DNA of 64,000 nt from Methylovulum miyakonense HT12 (GCF_000384075.1 NZ_KB913025.1:312238-376237), one strand, 5' to 3'. Numbered from the stretch's first letter, positions 41,264 through 51,107 are shown. Numbers and translations: made by a program. Notes: a model not told the origin generated them from the letters alone.

Positions 41264-42349
41264 ATGACTGAGTTTATCACGCACGACACCGTAAAAACCC
41301 GCTATTGGCATGCACTGGATGACGGACGCATCCAATGCGACTTGTGCCCGCGGTTTTGTAAATTGCATCAGGACCAACGCGGCCTGTGTTTTGTCAGGCA
41401 AAACCTTGACAGCCAAGTGGTGATGACCAGTTATGGGCGCTCCAGCGGTTTTGCGATTGACCCTATCGAGAAAAAACCGCTCAACCATTTCCTGCCTGGC
41501 ACGCCCGTGTTCTCTTTTGGCACGGCAGGCTGCAACCTCGCCTGTAAATTTTGCCAGAATTGGGACATCAGCAAATCACGGGAAATGGACACGCTGATGG
41601 GCAAAGCCTCCCCCGAAGCCATTGCCCAAGCGGCGCTGGCCCATGGTTGCGACAGCGTGGCCTATACCTACAATGACCCGGTAGTGTTCCATGAATATGC
41701 CATCGACACCGCAATCGCCTGTAGAAGCTTGGGGCTAAAATCCGTTTCGGTTTCGGCGGGTTATGTCTGCGCAGAACCCAGGATCGAGTTCTATCAATGG
41801 ATGGATGCCGCCAACATTGACTTGAAGGCGTTCACCGAAGATTTTTATCACAAGATCACCGGCAGCCATTTGCAGCCCGTATTGGAAACCCTGCAATACC
41901 TTAAACATGAAACGTCGGTGTGGCTGGAACTGACCACCCTGATCATTCCCGGTGAGAATGACTCAGCAGCGGAACTGGAAGCGATGACCCAATGGGTGGT
42001 GGAAAACCTGGGGCCGGACGTGCCGATGCACTTCACCGCCTTCCACCCCGATTGGAAAATGCAGGACAAGCCGCGCACGCCTGTTTCGTCGTTGCTGCTG
42101 GCCCGGCAAATCGCGTTAAAAAATGGCGTGCATTACGCCTATGTCGGCAATGTCCATGACAAGTCCGCCGACAGCACATATTGCCACAGTTGCGGCAAGC
42201 TGTTGATAGGCCGCGATTGGTATGAGCTGTCGGAATGGAATTTGGACCAGCACGGCTGTTGCAGCTTTTGCGGGACACGCTGCGCCGGGGTCTTTAAGGC
42301 GGCACCGGGCAACTGGGGGGCGAAACAGCAAGCGGTGGTGATGGGGTGA
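41264..42349 (+). CDS. amrS: AmmeMemoRadiSam system radical SAM enzyme
   Basis: 361 residues. An N-terminal cysteine cluster (IQCDLCPRFCKLHQDQRGLC) precedes the radical SAM motif GTAGCNLACKFCQNWDISK with the three cluster cysteines. The central GENDSAAELEAMTQWVVENL and HFTAFHPDWKM are family-typical. A C-terminal zinc-finger-like region (YCHSCGKLLIGRDWY, HGCCSFCGTRCAGVF) is present. GGGAG stands before the ATG. It completes the three-gene set with amrA and amrB on the opposite strand. The substrate is unknown. Confidence 0.95.
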   Translation: MTEFITHDTVKTRYWHALDDGRIQCDLCPRFCKLHQDQRGLCFVRQNLDSQVVMTSYGRSSGFAIDPIEKKPLNHFLPGTPVFSFGTAGCNLACKFCQNWDISKSREMDTLMGKASPEAIAQAALAHGCDSVAYTYNDPVVFHEYAIDTAIACRSLGLKSVSVSAGYVCAEPRIEFYQWMDAANIDLKAFTEDFYHKITGSHLQPVLETLQYLKHETSVWLELTTLIIPGENDSAAELEAMTQWVVENLGPDVPMHFTAFHPDWKMQDKPRTPVSSLLLARQIALKNGVHYAYVGNVHDKSADSTYCHSCGKLLIGRDWYELSEWNLDQHGCCSFCGTRCAGVFKAAPGNWGAKQQAVVMG

Positions 42350-42465
42350 CCGTCGCTGCCTGGAAGCCTTAAGGCTTCCCTGCAATCAACGGCACAAGAC
42401 GTTACGGATACCCAGATACGCGCACAGCCCGGCCAAAACCTTACCGATGTCTGGCGCTGGAAACC

Positions 42466-43038
42466 TCATCTAGGCAAGTATTTATACTTCTCGATCAATG
42501 ACTTGACTTGGCGGTGGTCAATCGCGTTTTTTTTGGTAAAAACGCCCAGGGTATCAACTTCCGCCTGGGTTTCCAGAAACGGAAGGACGATGTGGTAGTA
42601 GGGGCGGTTCCAGAAATCGTGGATGAGGATCTTGCAATGTTCCGGCGTGTTCAAAATGGTGTTAAGGGTGCAGGCCACGCGGAAGCGCCCGTCTATCAAC
42701 ACCAAATCATGCTCGCTTTTTTGCCGGAAAATATGGAAAGAATAATCGGGCCAGAGATGTTTTTTGCAAAAACTCGCCGGATAGCCCCAATAAAACGTTT
42801 TGCCGATGTCGATGATATGGAACAGCAAACGTCCGGCGGACAGGGCTTCGGAAATCACCGGATTATGTTTAAGGTTCTCATCGACGAACTCGGCGGACGA
42901 TTCCACCGAGTCGATTTGGGTGATGCCCGGCACACTGGCGGCATACAAAGTGCTTGCCCCCGCACCAAATTCCAGGAACTTGGTGGACGTGTCAATATGG
43001 CTATGCAGGACGTTAAGTTCGGCGGTGGTCATGGTCAT
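42466..43038 (-). CDS. Class I SAM methyltransferase-like protein
   Basis: 190 residues. Motif I appears as FLEFGAGASTLYAASV, with an acidic end of strand 2 in QIDSVESSAEF, then DLVLIDGRFRVACTLN at strand 4 and ILIHDFWNRPYYHIVLPFL at strand 5. Similar proteins are predicted methyltransferases of unknown target, sometimes near glycan genes. GGAAG precedes the ATG at 43038. It is monocistronic between amrS and nadA. Confidence 0.75.
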   Translation of the reverse strand: MTMTTAELNVLHSHIDTSTKFLEFGAGASTLYAASVPGITQIDSVESSAEFVDENLKHNPVISEALSAGRLLFHIIDIGKTFYWGYPASFCKKHLWPDYSFHIFRQKSEHDLVLIDGRFRVACTLNTILNTPEHCKILIHDFWNRPYYHIVLPFLETQAEVDTLGVFTKKNAIDHRQVKSLIEKYKYLPR

Positions 43039-43209
43039 GGCTTACTTCCTTGACTGCCAGTCAGTAGCATGGATGCTGCAAACAGCGGACAGCTTTATTT
43101 TTATTGTTAGAAAAATCATATTTATCAACCCGTAATCATTGTTTTCTGTCCTTATCCCTAACTCCTGTAGTACGGCTGATACCCCGTGCAAAGCCGACTG
43201 GCGAAAATC

Positions 43210-44298
43210 TTAACTCACCATCAACATATTATCCAATGCCTTTTTTGCCGGCCCCGCCACTTCGGGCAATACGGCAATTTGGTTGATGACCTCACCCGCC
43301 GCCAGATTTTCCATCACCCACGCCAAATGTTGCGGGTCGGTGCGGAACATGGTTGAACACATACACAAAGTTGGCGACATGAAATGCACGTTTTTACCTT
43401 GGCTTTTACATTCTTCATGCAGACGGTTGACCAAATTTAATTCAGTTGCCACCAACCAGCGCGTATCCGGTTCGGCGGCGCGGACGGTTTTTAAAATGTA
43501 TTCAGTAGAACCGACAAAATCGGCTTTTTCGCAAACTTCAAAACAGGCTTCGGGATGGGCGATCACGTTGGTTTCTGGGTAACGCGCCAGGAAATTGTCG
43601 ATTTGCTCCGGCTTGAACGCCTGGTGCACCGAACAATACCCGTTCCAAAGTATCATTTTGGCGTTGAGGATTTGTTCCTCGGTCAACCCGCCCATGGGTT
43701 TGTTAAAATCCCAAGTGACCATTTCTTCCAACGGGATGCCCATGCGGTAGCCTGTGTTGCGGCCCAAATGCTGGTCAGGGAAAAACAGCACTTTCGGTTT
43801 TTGCGCAAAGCTCCAAGTGAGGATTTTTTGGGCATTTGATGAGGTGCAGACAATGCCGTCATGCTGGCCGCAAAAGGCTTTCAAATCGGCGGCGGAATTG
43901 ATGTAAGTGACGGGCGTGATTTGGCTTTCCACATCCAACACTTGCGCCAGTTCTTCCCAGCATTTTTGCACCTTCATCAGGTTCGCCATGTCCGCCATCG
44001 AACAGCCCGCCGCCAAATCCGGCAAAATGGCGATTTGCTCAGGGCGCGACAAAATATCCGCCACTTCGGCCATGAAATGCACACCGCAGAAGACGATGTA
44101 TTCCGCTTCCGAGTTGGCGGCGTCCCGCGACAATTTCAGCGAATCGCCGGAAAAATCGGCGTGTTTGAAAACTTCATCACGTTGGTAATGGTGGCCCAGT
44201 ATCACACAACGGGAGCCCAGCTTGGCTTTCGCGGCGCTAATCCGCGCATCGCATTCGTCATCGTCGAGTAAAGCGTAATCTTGAATGGGTAAAGGCAT
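43210..44298 (-). CDS. nadA: Quinolinate synthase NadA
   Basis: 362 residues. Condenses iminoaspartate with dihydroxyacetone phosphate to quinolinate in NAD synthesis, using an oxygen-sensitive 4Fe-4S cluster. Cluster cysteines are in YIVFCGVHFMAEVA, IAHPEACFEVCEKADFVGST and MSPTLCMCSTMFRT. ILGHHYQRDEVFKHADFSGD is the N-terminal signature. A GTAGGATGGGCTGA repeat lies upstream. Confidence 0.97.
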   Translation of the reverse strand: MPLPIQDYALLDDDECDARISAAKAKLGSRCVILGHHYQRDEVFKHADFSGDSLKLSRDAANSEAEYIVFCGVHFMAEVADILSRPEQIAILPDLAAGCSMADMANLMKVQKCWEELAQVLDVESQITPVTYINSAADLKAFCGQHDGIVCTSSNAQKILTWSFAQKPKVLFFPDQHLGRNTGYRMGIPLEEMVTWDFNKPMGGLTEEQILNAKMILWNGYCSVHQAFKPEQIDNFLARYPETNVIAHPEACFEVCEKADFVGSTEYILKTVRAAEPDTRWLVATELNLVNRLHEECKSQGKNVHFMSPTLCMCSTMFRTDPQHLAWVMENLAAGEVINQIAVLPEVAGPAKKALDNMLMVS

Positions 44299-44394
44299 GT
44301 CCAGTAATTCTCAGAAAGTAAATCTTTGGTGGGGCTATTTTAAAAGCTTATGGGGTGGATGACTAATTTGATTGTTATACCTTGGTAGGATGGG

Positions 44395-44461
44395 CTGAAC
44401 GAAGGGATGCCCATCGTTTCTGGTGAATGTTGATGGGCATCCTGTCGTCAGCCCATCCTAC
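44395..44461. repeat. GTAGGATGGGCTGA palindromic repeat, copy 3
   Basis: GTAGGATGGGCTGAACGAAG, GGATGCCCATC, a loop, then GATGGGCATCCTGTCGTCAG and CCCATCCTAC: nearly perfect arms. It overlaps the last codons of the regulator gene downstream and probably contributes its stop region. Confidence 0.8.
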
Positions 44462-45798
44462 AAACCATACCGCTTGCGCTTGCGCCATAATGTCGCCCGG
44501 CTCATCCCCAACAAATCCCCCGCATGGCCAACTGAGCCGTTGCTTTGCTGCAAGGCTAGCCGGATGGCCGTGGCTTCATCCTCGCCCGATAAGCGCAGTT
44601 TGGTGGCGGCAGGGGCTTCCACACTGACGGCAGGTTCACGAAATTCCGGCGGCAATTCCGACATTTTCAGCGTTGTTCCACGCCCGACCGCAAACGCGTA
44701 TTCAATGACATTATGCAGTTCCCGCACATTGCCGGGCCATGGGTAATCCAGCAACAGGCGCATCGCCAGCGGGTCGATTTTGTCGATTTTGCGCAAGTTT
44801 TCGCCATTATGCAGCTGGATGAAATGCCACAATAACAAGCTGATGTCCTCGCGGCGTTCGCGCAGGGCGGGCAGAAAAATGGGCACGACGCGCAGGCGGT
44901 ACATCAAATCTTCGCGGAATTCGCCTTTTTTGACCTGCTCACGCAAAGAGCGGTGCGAAGCGGCGACCAGGCGCACATCAACGCTCACCGAACGGTCACC
45001 GCCGACGGGGATGAAATTGCGCTCCTGGATCACCCGCAACAGTTTCGCCTGCAAATCCAGCGGCAATTCGGCGACTTCGTCCAAAAACAAAGTGCCGCCG
45101 TGGGCGCGTTGGAACAGCCCTTGATGGTCTTTAACCGCCCCGGTAAACGCCCCGCGCACATGCCCGAACAACTCGCTTTCGAGCAAACTACTCGATAATG
45201 CCGCGCAATTGATCGCCAGGAACGGCGCGTTACGGCGTGTACTGAGCTGATGGATGGCCCGCGCCACCAATTCCTTGCCCGAACCGCTTTCGCCCCTCAC
45301 CAACACGGTGGCCGTGGTTTCGGCGGCGTTTTCGATGATCTGGAACACCGCCTGCATGGCCGGGGAGCGGCTGATGATGCCATAAAAGTTCTGGTTGGAA
45401 TTTTTCTTGATTGTTTTCAACGTGTCCTGGCTGCCAATCGGGCCGCAAGCCATCAGCAGGCCAATGCCGCCAACAATGTTGCCGTCCGGGTCGCGTAAGC
45501 TTTGCACGGATTTTTTCATGCAGACATTATCGCCATTTGGGCACACCAGATTGACCATCTGGTTGCCCTCGTCAAGGTGGCCGACATCAATGGCATAATC
45601 CGGCAAACACGGCTTAGTGACAACCTCTTGGGCGGGCAAACCCGTCAAGCGCTCCATTGCCGGGCTCCAATAGAGGATGTTTTGCCGCTGGTCAACACAA
45701 TAAACCGCGCTATCGGCAAACAAAGCCAATAATGAAGCCAATAATTCATGGCAGTCCAATTGGCCTAACAAAGGAGGAAATAAGGGAATTTGTTTCAT
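44458..45798 (-). CDS. Sigma-54-dependent transcriptional activator with PAS sensor
   Basis: 446 residues. The N-terminal 110 residues form a PAS domain ([27 protein letters not shown]). The central AAA+ domain has Walker [17 protein letters not shown], the sigma-54 contact loop [12 protein letters not shown] and Walker [18 protein letters not shown]. The C-terminal Fis-type helix-turn-helix is [20 protein letters not shown]. It should sense a small molecule or redox state and drive a sigma-54 promoter; its target is not identifiable here. The 3' end runs into the palindromic repeat at 44395-44461. Confidence 0.93.
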   Translation of the reverse strand: MKQIPLFPPLLGQLDCHELLASLLALFADSAVYCVDQRQNILYWSPAMERLTGLPAQEVVTKPCLPDYAIDVGHLDEGNQMVNLVCPNGDNVCMKKSVQSLRDPDGNIVGGIGLLMACGPIGSQDTLKTIKKNSNQNFYGIISRSPAMQAVFQIIENAAETTATVLVRGESGSGKELVARAIHQLSTRRNAPFLAINCAALSSSLLESELFGHVRGAFTGAVKDHQGLFQRAHGGTLFLDEVAELPLDLQAKLLRVIQERNFIPVGGDRSVSVDVRLVAASHRSLREQVKKGEFREDLMYRLRVVPIFLPALRERREDISLLLWHFIQLHNGENLRKIDKIDPLAMRLLLDYPWPGNVRELHNVIEYAFAVGRGTTLKMSELPPEFREPAVSVEAPAATKLRLSGEDEATAIRLALQQSNGSVGHAGDLLGMSRATLWRKRKRYGL

Positions 45799-45954
45799 TT
45801 AAAATGTTCAGAGTCTGGCTTGTGGGATGCCCATTATTGTAATGCCAAAACCGGGCCGGACAGCCAAATCCGGCGATGTCCCGTTTTCGCGTCGATGTTA
45901 CACTATTTGCATTTGTTAACCCTGCTTTAATCTTGAATCGTAAGGTGATGTGAT

Positions 45955-46467
45955 ATGTTGGAATTATTAAGGTTTACCCCCCGGATCTGGTTTTTTTGGG
46001 GATTTTTGGGTTGTGTGTTTTTGCTGGGCATGGGCGCGTATTTCCAGTTCGTTGACGGGTTGGAGCCCTGCCCCTTGTGCATTTCCCAACGTATCGGCAT
46101 TTTGTTGACGGGCTTGTGCTTTTTGGCGGAGGCCATCCACAACCCGCAAGCACGCGGCATCAAAATTTATTCGATAGCCGGTGCGGTGCTTGCGTTATGT
46201 GGCGGGGCGGTGTCGGCGCGGCATGTTTGGATACAGCATTTGCCGCCGGATAAGGTACCGGAATGCGGCCCGGGCTTGGAATATGTGTTCCAGAATTTCC
46301 CATTGTCCGCAACCATCAAACTGATGCTGAATGGTTCTGGGGATTGCGCAGAAGTGAATTGGCAGTTTTTGGGGTTCAGTATGCCGGCGTGGACTTTGCT
46401 GGCGTTTTTGCTTTTGGCGACGTTGAGCTTGTTGCAGATTTGGAATACGGATAAAGAAACCACTTAA
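45955..46467 (+). CDS. dsbB: Disulfide bond formation protein DsbB
   Basis: 170 residues, four membrane helices. The first redox pair is in LEPCPLCISQRIG and the second in DKVPECGPGLEY and GSGDCAEVNW, in the periplasmic loops. It reoxidises DsbA and passes electrons to quinone. Start at ATG 45955 after GGTGATGTG. Single gene. Confidence 0.95.
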   Translation: MLELLRFTPRIWFFWGFLGCVFLLGMGAYFQFVDGLEPCPLCISQRIGILLTGLCFLAEAIHNPQARGIKIYSIAGAVLALCGGAVSARHVWIQHLPPDKVPECGPGLEYVFQNFPLSATIKLMLNGSGDCAEVNWQFLGFSMPAWTLLAFLLLATLSLLQIWNTDKETT

Positions 46468-46525
46468 GGATGATACCGTTTACACTCACCCAGGCTACGG
46501 TAACCATAAATTGGAGTTTGCCACT

Positions 46526-47140
46526 ATGTCATCCGTAAAACCATTACCGCCTTATTTAATAAGCGAAGAAGAATATTTGGCGAGCGAACAAGTTTCCGAC
46601 ATCAGGCATGAATATATTGGAGGGCAAGTATACGCAATGGCTGGGGCGGGATATAACCACAATTGTATTACCGCTAACATCATGCGTAAATTTGGCAATC
46701 ATCTGGAAGGCACTCCATGCGCCACTTTTGTTGCCGATATGAAAGTCCGTTTAGGAAAAGACTATGTGTATCCCGATGTGCTGGTGGATTGCGGCAAACT
46801 ATCCGGTGACGATTATTTTGCCAACTCGCCCGTCATCATCGTGGAAGTGCTCTCGCCATCCACCCGCAAAACCGACACCACCACCAAGTTGATACGTTAC
46901 ATCAACCTGCCGTCCGTGCAGGAATATGTGCTGGTTGAACAGGATTTTGTCTCCGTGCAAGTGCTGCGCCGCAGCCAACATTGGCAACCGGAATATTTCT
47001 ATCTGGGCGATGCCGTAACTTTTGCCCCGATTGGCCTGACGCTGGCTGTGGAAGAAATTTATGACCGTGTAGACAATAAGGACATGAACGAATTTAGGAT
47101 GCGGCAATCGGTGCTGACAACGGACATGCCCGCAGTGTGA
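46526..47140 (+). CDS. Uma2 family endonuclease-like protein (DUF820)
   Basis: 204 residues from the ATG at 46526, with GGAG at 8-nt spacing. The Uma2/DUF820 fold is of the PD-(D/E)xK type: ISEEEYLASEQVSDIRHEYI, KVRLGKDYVYPDVLVDCG (catalytic D), PVIIVEVLSPSTRKTD (E-x-L core) and KLIRYINLPSVQEYVLVEQD. The biological role of the family is unknown; copies are often mobile and abundant in some bacteria. Confidence 0.9.
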   Translation: MSSVKPLPPYLISEEEYLASEQVSDIRHEYIGGQVYAMAGAGYNHNCITANIMRKFGNHLEGTPCATFVADMKVRLGKDYVYPDVLVDCGKLSGDDYFANSPVIIVEVLSPSTRKTDTTTKLIRYINLPSVQEYVLVEQDFVSVQVLRRSQHWQPEYFYLGDAVTFAPIGLTLAVEEIYDRVDNKDMNEFRMRQSVLTTDMPAV

Positions 47141-47319
47141 ACGCCTTCAAAACCCATGCGCAGCCTATTGGGGCATTATCGTGGCGGCATGGGACAAGCC
47201 TAAACAACCGGTTATTTTTTAAATGGCCAGTAAGCTTAAAACCGATTTCCTGTTGGGCCCTTGGTTGTGCTGTGTACCGATTGCCCACTTCAATTAAGCG
47301 CAGCAAATGGGAGTGTATT

Positions 47320-48669
47320 ATGGGTATCAAGAAAACAAAACCGCTGTTTTTGGTGCATATTGCAGCCTGGTTGCTGGGCTTATCCAGTATGTGTTTCATA
47401 TCGGCAGCCCAGGCGGCGGCCGTTTTTCAAGAATTAGTCTACCAAGGCCAAGAGCGTCCTGATAAGACTAACTCTGGTAACGCCACTTTTTTTGAGATCG
47501 GTTGTCCGGTCATCGAAGGGGATGATGTGGTGTTCCGCTCGCTTAGCCTTATTTCTCGGGCAGGTTATGACTCGATCTGGACCATCAAGGCCAATGGCGC
47601 AGGCTTGCGTAAGTTAGTGGGCCAAAGTCAAGCCGTGCCCGGAGGCGTCGGTACGTTTAGCACCTTTGGGTTTAGTAACGGCGGGGACTATACGACCTCT
47701 CCCGTGTTAGGCAAAGGCAGGGCGGTGTTTTTTGCCACTGACTCCAATCCCGACCCCGCTTTGCGGGCTGTTGGCGGGCTGTATTCAATCCGCTTGCAGG
47801 ACGGGCTGATCAAGCGTGTTGCAAACTATAAAACCACCAACCCTAGCGATGGTTTCACCAAATTTGGGCAATTTTCTGGTTTTAGCCAACAAGGTTGCCA
47901 CAACGCTTATGCCTTTAATGGCAACAGGGTGTTTTTTTCGGCGGCGACACTTGGCAACTCCGACCCTTCGGGGGTTTATCAGGCAAGATATGACGGCGCA
48001 GGCCTGACCAAAATCCGCGACAACAATGATCCTGATATTGCCATTTCCCCCAATCCACGCGCTTTTTACGGCCCGACTTTAGGCGTTTATCCTAAAAATG
48101 GCGCCACCCTGTTTGGTTATGCTGGCAGCAACGTCTTTGGCCCCCAAGCTTTATATGCCGGTAAGCAGCATCTTTTGGTGCGTTCCAATAATTTGCCCGG
48201 CGACCCCAGCCCAGAAACGGCCGGGGCGGCTTTCAGTTATTTTTTATTTGATGGCAACAAATCGGTATTTTATGCCAACAGCGGCGCGGATTATTATGGG
48301 CTTTTTTCCAAAGTGGGGGGCGCACCTATTCGTAGGATTTTTAGCAACTTACAAAAGTTACCGGGGATGAGGCAATGCCCTGCCAATGTGATTGGCAATT
48401 TTGTCGCCGACGCAGGGCGGGTGTTTTTCTTTGCCAATACGACTAACTGTGATGGGCTGACGGCCAATGGCAGAATGGGGATTTTTATGTTTAAGGACAA
48501 TAAAATCCAACGTATTGTCGGCATTGGCGATAAGCTGGGCGATGGGACTTCAGTTCTGGAAGTGTACAACGAACTGGGGCCTGGCTCGGTCAATGGTAAC
48601 CGCTTGGTTTTCGCCATGCGGACGACAAAACGTCCTGGCGCCGCCTTGTATGTGGCGAATTTGCTTTGA
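47320..48669 (+). CDS. Secreted repeat protein of unknown function
   Basis: 449 residues from the ATG at 47320, behind GGGAG. A signal peptide (KKTKPLFLVHIAAWLLGLSS to CFISAAQAAA) exports it. The mature part consists of beta-rich repeats with the pattern F/V-G-x-x-V-x-F-x-A-x-x: PVIEGDDVVFRSLSLISRAG, PVLGKGRAVFFATDSN, YAFNGNRVFFSAATLG, LFDGNKSVFYANSG, FVADAGRVFFFANTTN. It resembles a multi-bladed propeller. No catalytic motif is seen. Two conserved cysteines (about 62, 193) may form a disulfide. A repeat begins shortly downstream. Confidence 0.7.
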   Translation: MGIKKTKPLFLVHIAAWLLGLSSMCFISAAQAAAVFQELVYQGQERPDKTNSGNATFFEIGCPVIEGDDVVFRSLSLISRAGYDSIWTIKANGAGLRKLVGQSQAVPGGVGTFSTFGFSNGGDYTTSPVLGKGRAVFFATDSNPDPALRAVGGLYSIRLQDGLIKRVANYKTTNPSDGFTKFGQFSGFSQQGCHNAYAFNGNRVFFSAATLGNSDPSGVYQARYDGAGLTKIRDNNDPDIAISPNPRAFYGPTLGVYPKNGATLFGYAGSNVFGPQALYAGKQHLLVRSNNLPGDPSPETAGAAFSYFLFDGNKSVFYANSGADYYGLFSKVGGAPIRRIFSNLQKLPGMRQCPANVIGNFVADAGRVFFFANTTNCDGLTANGRMGIFMFKDNKIQRIVGIGDKLGDGTSVLEVYNELGPGSVNGNRLVFAMRTTKRPGAALYVANLL

Positions 48670-48683
48670 TAACAATTAGTGTT

Positions 48684-48761
48684 GTAGGTTGGGATGAAGC
48701 GATAGCGCAATCCCGGCAATAGCGGCTTTATACGCTGGGATTCCCTTCGTCATCCTAATTT
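48684..48761. repeat. Palindromic intergenic repeat related to GTAGGATGGG family
   Basis: GTAGGTTGGGATGAAGCGAT, AGCGCAATCCC, then GCTGGGATTCCCTTCGTCAT and CCTAATTTAC. Arms pair around a short centre. Similar to the repeats at 35592 and 44395 at its ends but with GATGAAGCG in place of GCTGAACG. Confidence 0.65.
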
Positions 48762-48779
48762 ACAAGCTTTAAAACGTTT

Positions 48780-48805
48780 AGGACGGGGTTGCAAAACCCC
48801 GTCCT
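48780..48805. repeat. Fused terminal-repeat hairpin
   Basis: AGGACGGGGTT-GCAA-AACCCCGTCCT: a perfect 11-bp stem. The arms equal the outer ends of elements A and B, as if an element had lost all its interior. It lies upstream of priA. Confidence 0.75.
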
Positions 48806-48893
48806 GCTCAAGCCCTGCTCCCCCTGCGAACAATTTCCAAGCCCACCCCCGGTATCGCTATAATGCCCTACCCCCACCCTTAGTTTTTAGCCA

Positions 48894-51107
48894 ATGCCCA
48901 CTTCCCCCTCCGCTGCGGCACGGATTTTCCGTGTGGCTTTACCTTTGCCCGTATTTAGCCTGTTCGACTACCTGGCAATTGATGACGAACCAATCTGCCC
49001 TGGTGTGCGCTTAGAAGTGCCGTTTGGCAAAGGCCACAAAATCGCGGTGCTGATGGAAATCTCCACGACCAGCCCGGTGGCGGTGGAAAAATTAAAGCCG
49101 ATTTTACGGGTTATTGACAGGGAGGCTTTGTTAACAAAGCAAGATTTGGCGTTGTTGCAATGGGTGGGCCATTATTACCATCATCCCTTGGGCCAAGTCA
49201 TCAGCACCGCTTTGCCTGCGGGTTTGCGGCAAGGCAACACTGCGGCCTTGCCGCAAACCCGTTATCTCGCGCTGACCGACATGGGCAAAAACTTCGATGC
49301 CAGTTCATTAAAACGCGCCCCGCAACAAAAAAACCTGCTGGAACAATTCCAGGCGCACACCAGCGCCTTGCCGGAAACGCAGTTGGCCTCCCTGCAAAAC
49401 AACTGGCGCACAGCCGCCAAGGCGTTAATCGGCAAGGGTTTATTGATGCCAGCCGACGCGCCGGATATGGTGGTGCAGGCGCCTGCCCATAACACGGGCT
49501 TATCCTGCAACGCCGACCAGCAAGCGGCGATTGCCGCCGTCACTGACAGTTTTGGCAAGTTCCGCGTGTTCCTGCTGGATGGCGTGACCGGCAGCGGCAA
49601 GACTGAAGTGTACATGCAGTTGATCGCCATCGCTTTGGCACGGGGTTTACAGGTGTTGGTGCTGGTGCCGGAAATCACCCTCACGCCGCAATTGGAAGCC
49701 CGGTTCCGGCAACGCTTTAACGTCAGCATCACCGTGTCGCATTCCAAATTGACCGACCCCCAACGGCAAACGGCGTGGCTACAGATACGGCAAGGCGAAT
49801 GCGCGATTTTGCTGGGGACGCGCTCGGCCTTGTTCACGCCGTTCAAAAACTTGGGGCTGGTTATCCTTGATGAAGAACACGACACCTCTTTCAAGCAGCA
49901 GGAAGGGCTGCGTTTTTCGGCGCGGGATGTCGCCGTGGTGCGCGGCAAACAACTGGGCGTCCCAGTGGTGCTGGGCTCGGCGACCCCTGCCCTGGAAAGC
50001 CTGTGCAATGCCGCAAACGGGCGTTACCAACATCTGCGTTTGCTAAAACGGGCGGGCGTGGCGGTGCAGCCTAGCCTGCAATTGTTGGACATCAGGAACC
50101 AACGGCTACAAGAAGGTTTGTCCGAGCCCTTGTTGGCGGCGATACGCGGGACGTTGGCAAAACACGAGCAAGTCCTGTTGTTTTTAAACCGGCGCGGCTT
50201 TGCGCCAACCTTGATTTGCCACAGTTGCGCGTGGGTGGCGCGTTGCCGCCGCTGCGATGCGAACTTGGTCATCCATAGGCATGAACAACGCCTGCGCTGC
50301 CACCATTGCGGTTCAGAACAGGCTTTGCCCAAGCACTGCCCGGCCTGCAAAACGGGTGAGCTGACTGCATTGGGCTTAGGCACGGAGCGGGTCGGGCAAG
50401 TGTTGGCCGCGATTTTCCCCGATAAAACCATCGTCCGCCTAGACCGCGACACCACGCAGCGCAAAGGCGCTTTGGAAAATTATCTGGAGCAAATCAACGC
50501 GGGAAAAGTGGACATCATCCTAGGCACCCAAATGCTGGCGAAAGGCCACCATTTTGCCAACGTCACGCTAGTGGCGCTTTTAGATGTCGACAGCGGCTTG
50601 TTCAGCATTGATTTCCATGCGCCGGAAAAGCTCGCGCAATTGTTGGTGCAAGTCTCAGGCCGCGCCGGACGGGCGGAAAAACCCGGCAAGGTGGTGATGC
50701 AGACCCGCCGACCCGACCATCCCTTGTTATTGGCGTTGATCCATTCCGGTTACCACAGCTTTGCCCAAACTGCGTTGGCGGAACGGCAAGAAGCGGGCTT
50801 GCCGCCTTATAGCCATCAAGTCCTGATGCGGGTGCAAGCGGCTTCCGAAGACGCGCCGTTGGCTTTTCTGAATGCGGTCGTGGCCTTATTGCAACAACAC
50901 GCCCAAACCAAAGTGGAGGTGCTGGGGCCGGCCGCCGCGCCGATGGCAAAACGGGCGGGGCTGTACCGTTACCAATTGCTCCTGCAAAGCCAACACCGGC
51001 AAGCCTTACATAGGTTGTTGGATAAGTTGGTGCCGCAAATGGAAGCCATGAAGGGCAAACAAAAAGTGCGCTGGTCTTTGGATGTTGACCCGGTGGATTT
51101 GTATTAA
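48894..51107 (+). CDS. priA: Primosomal replication restart helicase PriA
   Basis: 737 residues. N-terminal DNA-binding region begins RIFRVALPLPVFSLFDYLAI. Walker A is DGVTGSGKTEVYMQLI, the DEEH box ILDEEHDTSFKQQEGLRFSA, and helicase motif SGRAGRAEKPG. Eight zinc-binding cysteines lie between: ICHSCAWVARCRRCDANLVI and LRCHHCGSEQALPKHCPACK. It reloads the replisome at stalled forks. Its stop overlaps the convergent asparaginase stop by 4 bp. Confidence 0.97.
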   Translation: MPTSPSAAARIFRVALPLPVFSLFDYLAIDDEPICPGVRLEVPFGKGHKIAVLMEISTTSPVAVEKLKPILRVIDREALLTKQDLALLQWVGHYYHHPLGQVISTALPAGLRQGNTAALPQTRYLALTDMGKNFDASSLKRAPQQKNLLEQFQAHTSALPETQLASLQNNWRTAAKALIGKGLLMPADAPDMVVQAPAHNTGLSCNADQQAAIAAVTDSFGKFRVFLLDGVTGSGKTEVYMQLIAIALARGLQVLVLVPEITLTPQLEARFRQRFNVSITVSHSKLTDPQRQTAWLQIRQGECAILLGTRSALFTPFKNLGLVILDEEHDTSFKQQEGLRFSARDVAVVRGKQLGVPVVLGSATPALESLCNAANGRYQHLRLLKRAGVAVQPSLQLLDIRNQRLQEGLSEPLLAAIRGTLAKHEQVLLFLNRRGFAPTLICHSCAWVARCRRCDANLVIHRHEQRLRCHHCGSEQALPKHCPACKTGELTALGLGTERVGQVLAAIFPDKTIVRLDRDTTQRKGALENYLEQINAGKVDIILGTQMLAKGHHFANVTLVALLDVDSGLFSIDFHAPEKLAQLLVQVSGRAGRAEKPGKVVMQTRRPDHPLLLALIHSGYHSFAQTALAERQEAGLPPYSHQVLMRVQAASEDAPLAFLNAVVALLQQHAQTKVEVLGPAAAPMAKRAGLYRYQLLLQSQHRQALHRLLDKLVPQMEAMKGKQKVRWSLDVDPVDLY

